Source: a virus. Taken from it: a stretch of 30,693 nucleotides of DNA. Where the stretch lies: IMG/VR virus record IMGVR_UViG_3300025732_000182, positions 1 through 30,693 of that record; one strand, given 5' to 3'. Below, one piece after another: positions 30,535 through 30,693 of the stretch. How positions within the stretch are numbered: the stretch's first letter is position 1; every line of letters begins with the position of its first letter. The notes below the pieces were generated by a model that was given only the letters and a program-made list of their open reading frames with translations, was not told where the DNA came from and searched no databases. The translations under genes and the position numbers were made by a program.

Positions 30535-30693
30535 TCCTAATCTCCTTTAAATATTTTGTTTTATTAACAATGCAATAATTCTCCATGCAAATAACTTTCT
30601 TCGGGTATTTATATTTCAATTCTTCAATGTCTAGTTTAAGTTCTACAATCCACATAGATGCGCAAAAAAAACATATAGTCACAAACCAAAAGC
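30521..30693 (-). CDS. Partial small membrane protein at the right edge
   Basis: The frame is open from the right edge to the TAG at 30521, with 57 residues visible. The edge part (FWFVTICFFCASMWIVELKL) is a hydrophobic segment, possibly transmembrane, followed by a charged helix. An internal ATG at 30655 (MWIVELKLDIEELKYKYPKK) is another start choice. It overlaps the repressor start by 14 nt, so both are likely in one operon. Function unknown. Confidence 0.5.
   Translation of the reverse strand, partial: FWFVTICFFCASMWIVELKLDIEELKYKYPKKVICMENYCIVNKTKYLKEIRNEEY

Noticed and set aside
1-30693. tRNA, rRNA, insertion sequence, integrase or attachment site
   Set aside because: Reading both strands I found no cloverleaf-like sequence with a T-loop consensus, no transposase or integrase motif, and no terminal repeats. 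Attachment sites cannot be judged without the host.

Overview
The window is one arm of a tailed, podovirus-like bacteriophage genome: AT-rich, densely packed, and with every supported gene on the minus strand, so transcription runs from the right edge to the left edge. The host cannot be named from the sequence. Consensus sigma70-type promoters, Shine-Dalgarno sites, a Sec-type signal peptide and LPS/capsule-type sugar enzymes point to a Gram-negative bacterium. No integrase, DNA polymerase or tRNA gene is visible, and both edges cut through genes, so lifestyle (temperate or virulent) stays open.

Region by region, in order of transcription. (1) 30693-28082, control and replication: a partial small membrane protein, an XRE/Cro-CI-type repressor, a 168-bp regulatory gap with five TTACGG-type sites, a lambda-O/DnaT-like initiator carrying an in-gene array of 12-bp repeats, and a DnaB-type helicase. 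(2) 28113-24359, small early genes of mostly unknown function. This region includes a duplicated promoter-operator module (25802-25927 and 26318-26438) in which a CTTGA-N5-TCAAG dyad overlaps the -35 box. (3) 24348-21110, packaging: an HNH nuclease, small terminase, a secreted transglutaminase-like cysteine peptidase, a Cys-rich protein and the large terminase. (4) 21015-15218, a glycan cassette of about 5.8 kb between terminase and portal with its own near-consensus promoter. It holds a KpsC-like protein, a DXD glycosyltransferase, two methyltransferases, a nucleotidyltransferase, a small membrane protein, a mannose-6-P-isomerase-type cupin, a 53-aa protein and a GT-A/DUF115 fusion. (5) 15225-8056, head: portal, a 265-aa virion protein, a phage GroES co-chaperonin, a scaffold candidate, a 170-aa protein, a putative decoration protein, the major capsid protein, a strong hairpin, and two small structural proteins. 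(6) 8056-1, tail and ejection: a short basic protein, an SU10-type adaptor, a nozzle protein, three ejection-protein candidates, two tiny lysine-rich proteins, and a tail fibre with a collagen-like stalk that runs off the left edge.

Many neighbouring genes overlap as TAATG or ATGA, especially in the tail module, which suggests translational coupling. The features most worth following are the promoter-driven glycan cassette with its fusion glycosyltransferase, the duplicated repressor-type operator module, the iteron-like array inside the initiator gene, and the secreted cysteine peptidase, which is the only lysis-enzyme candidate in the window.
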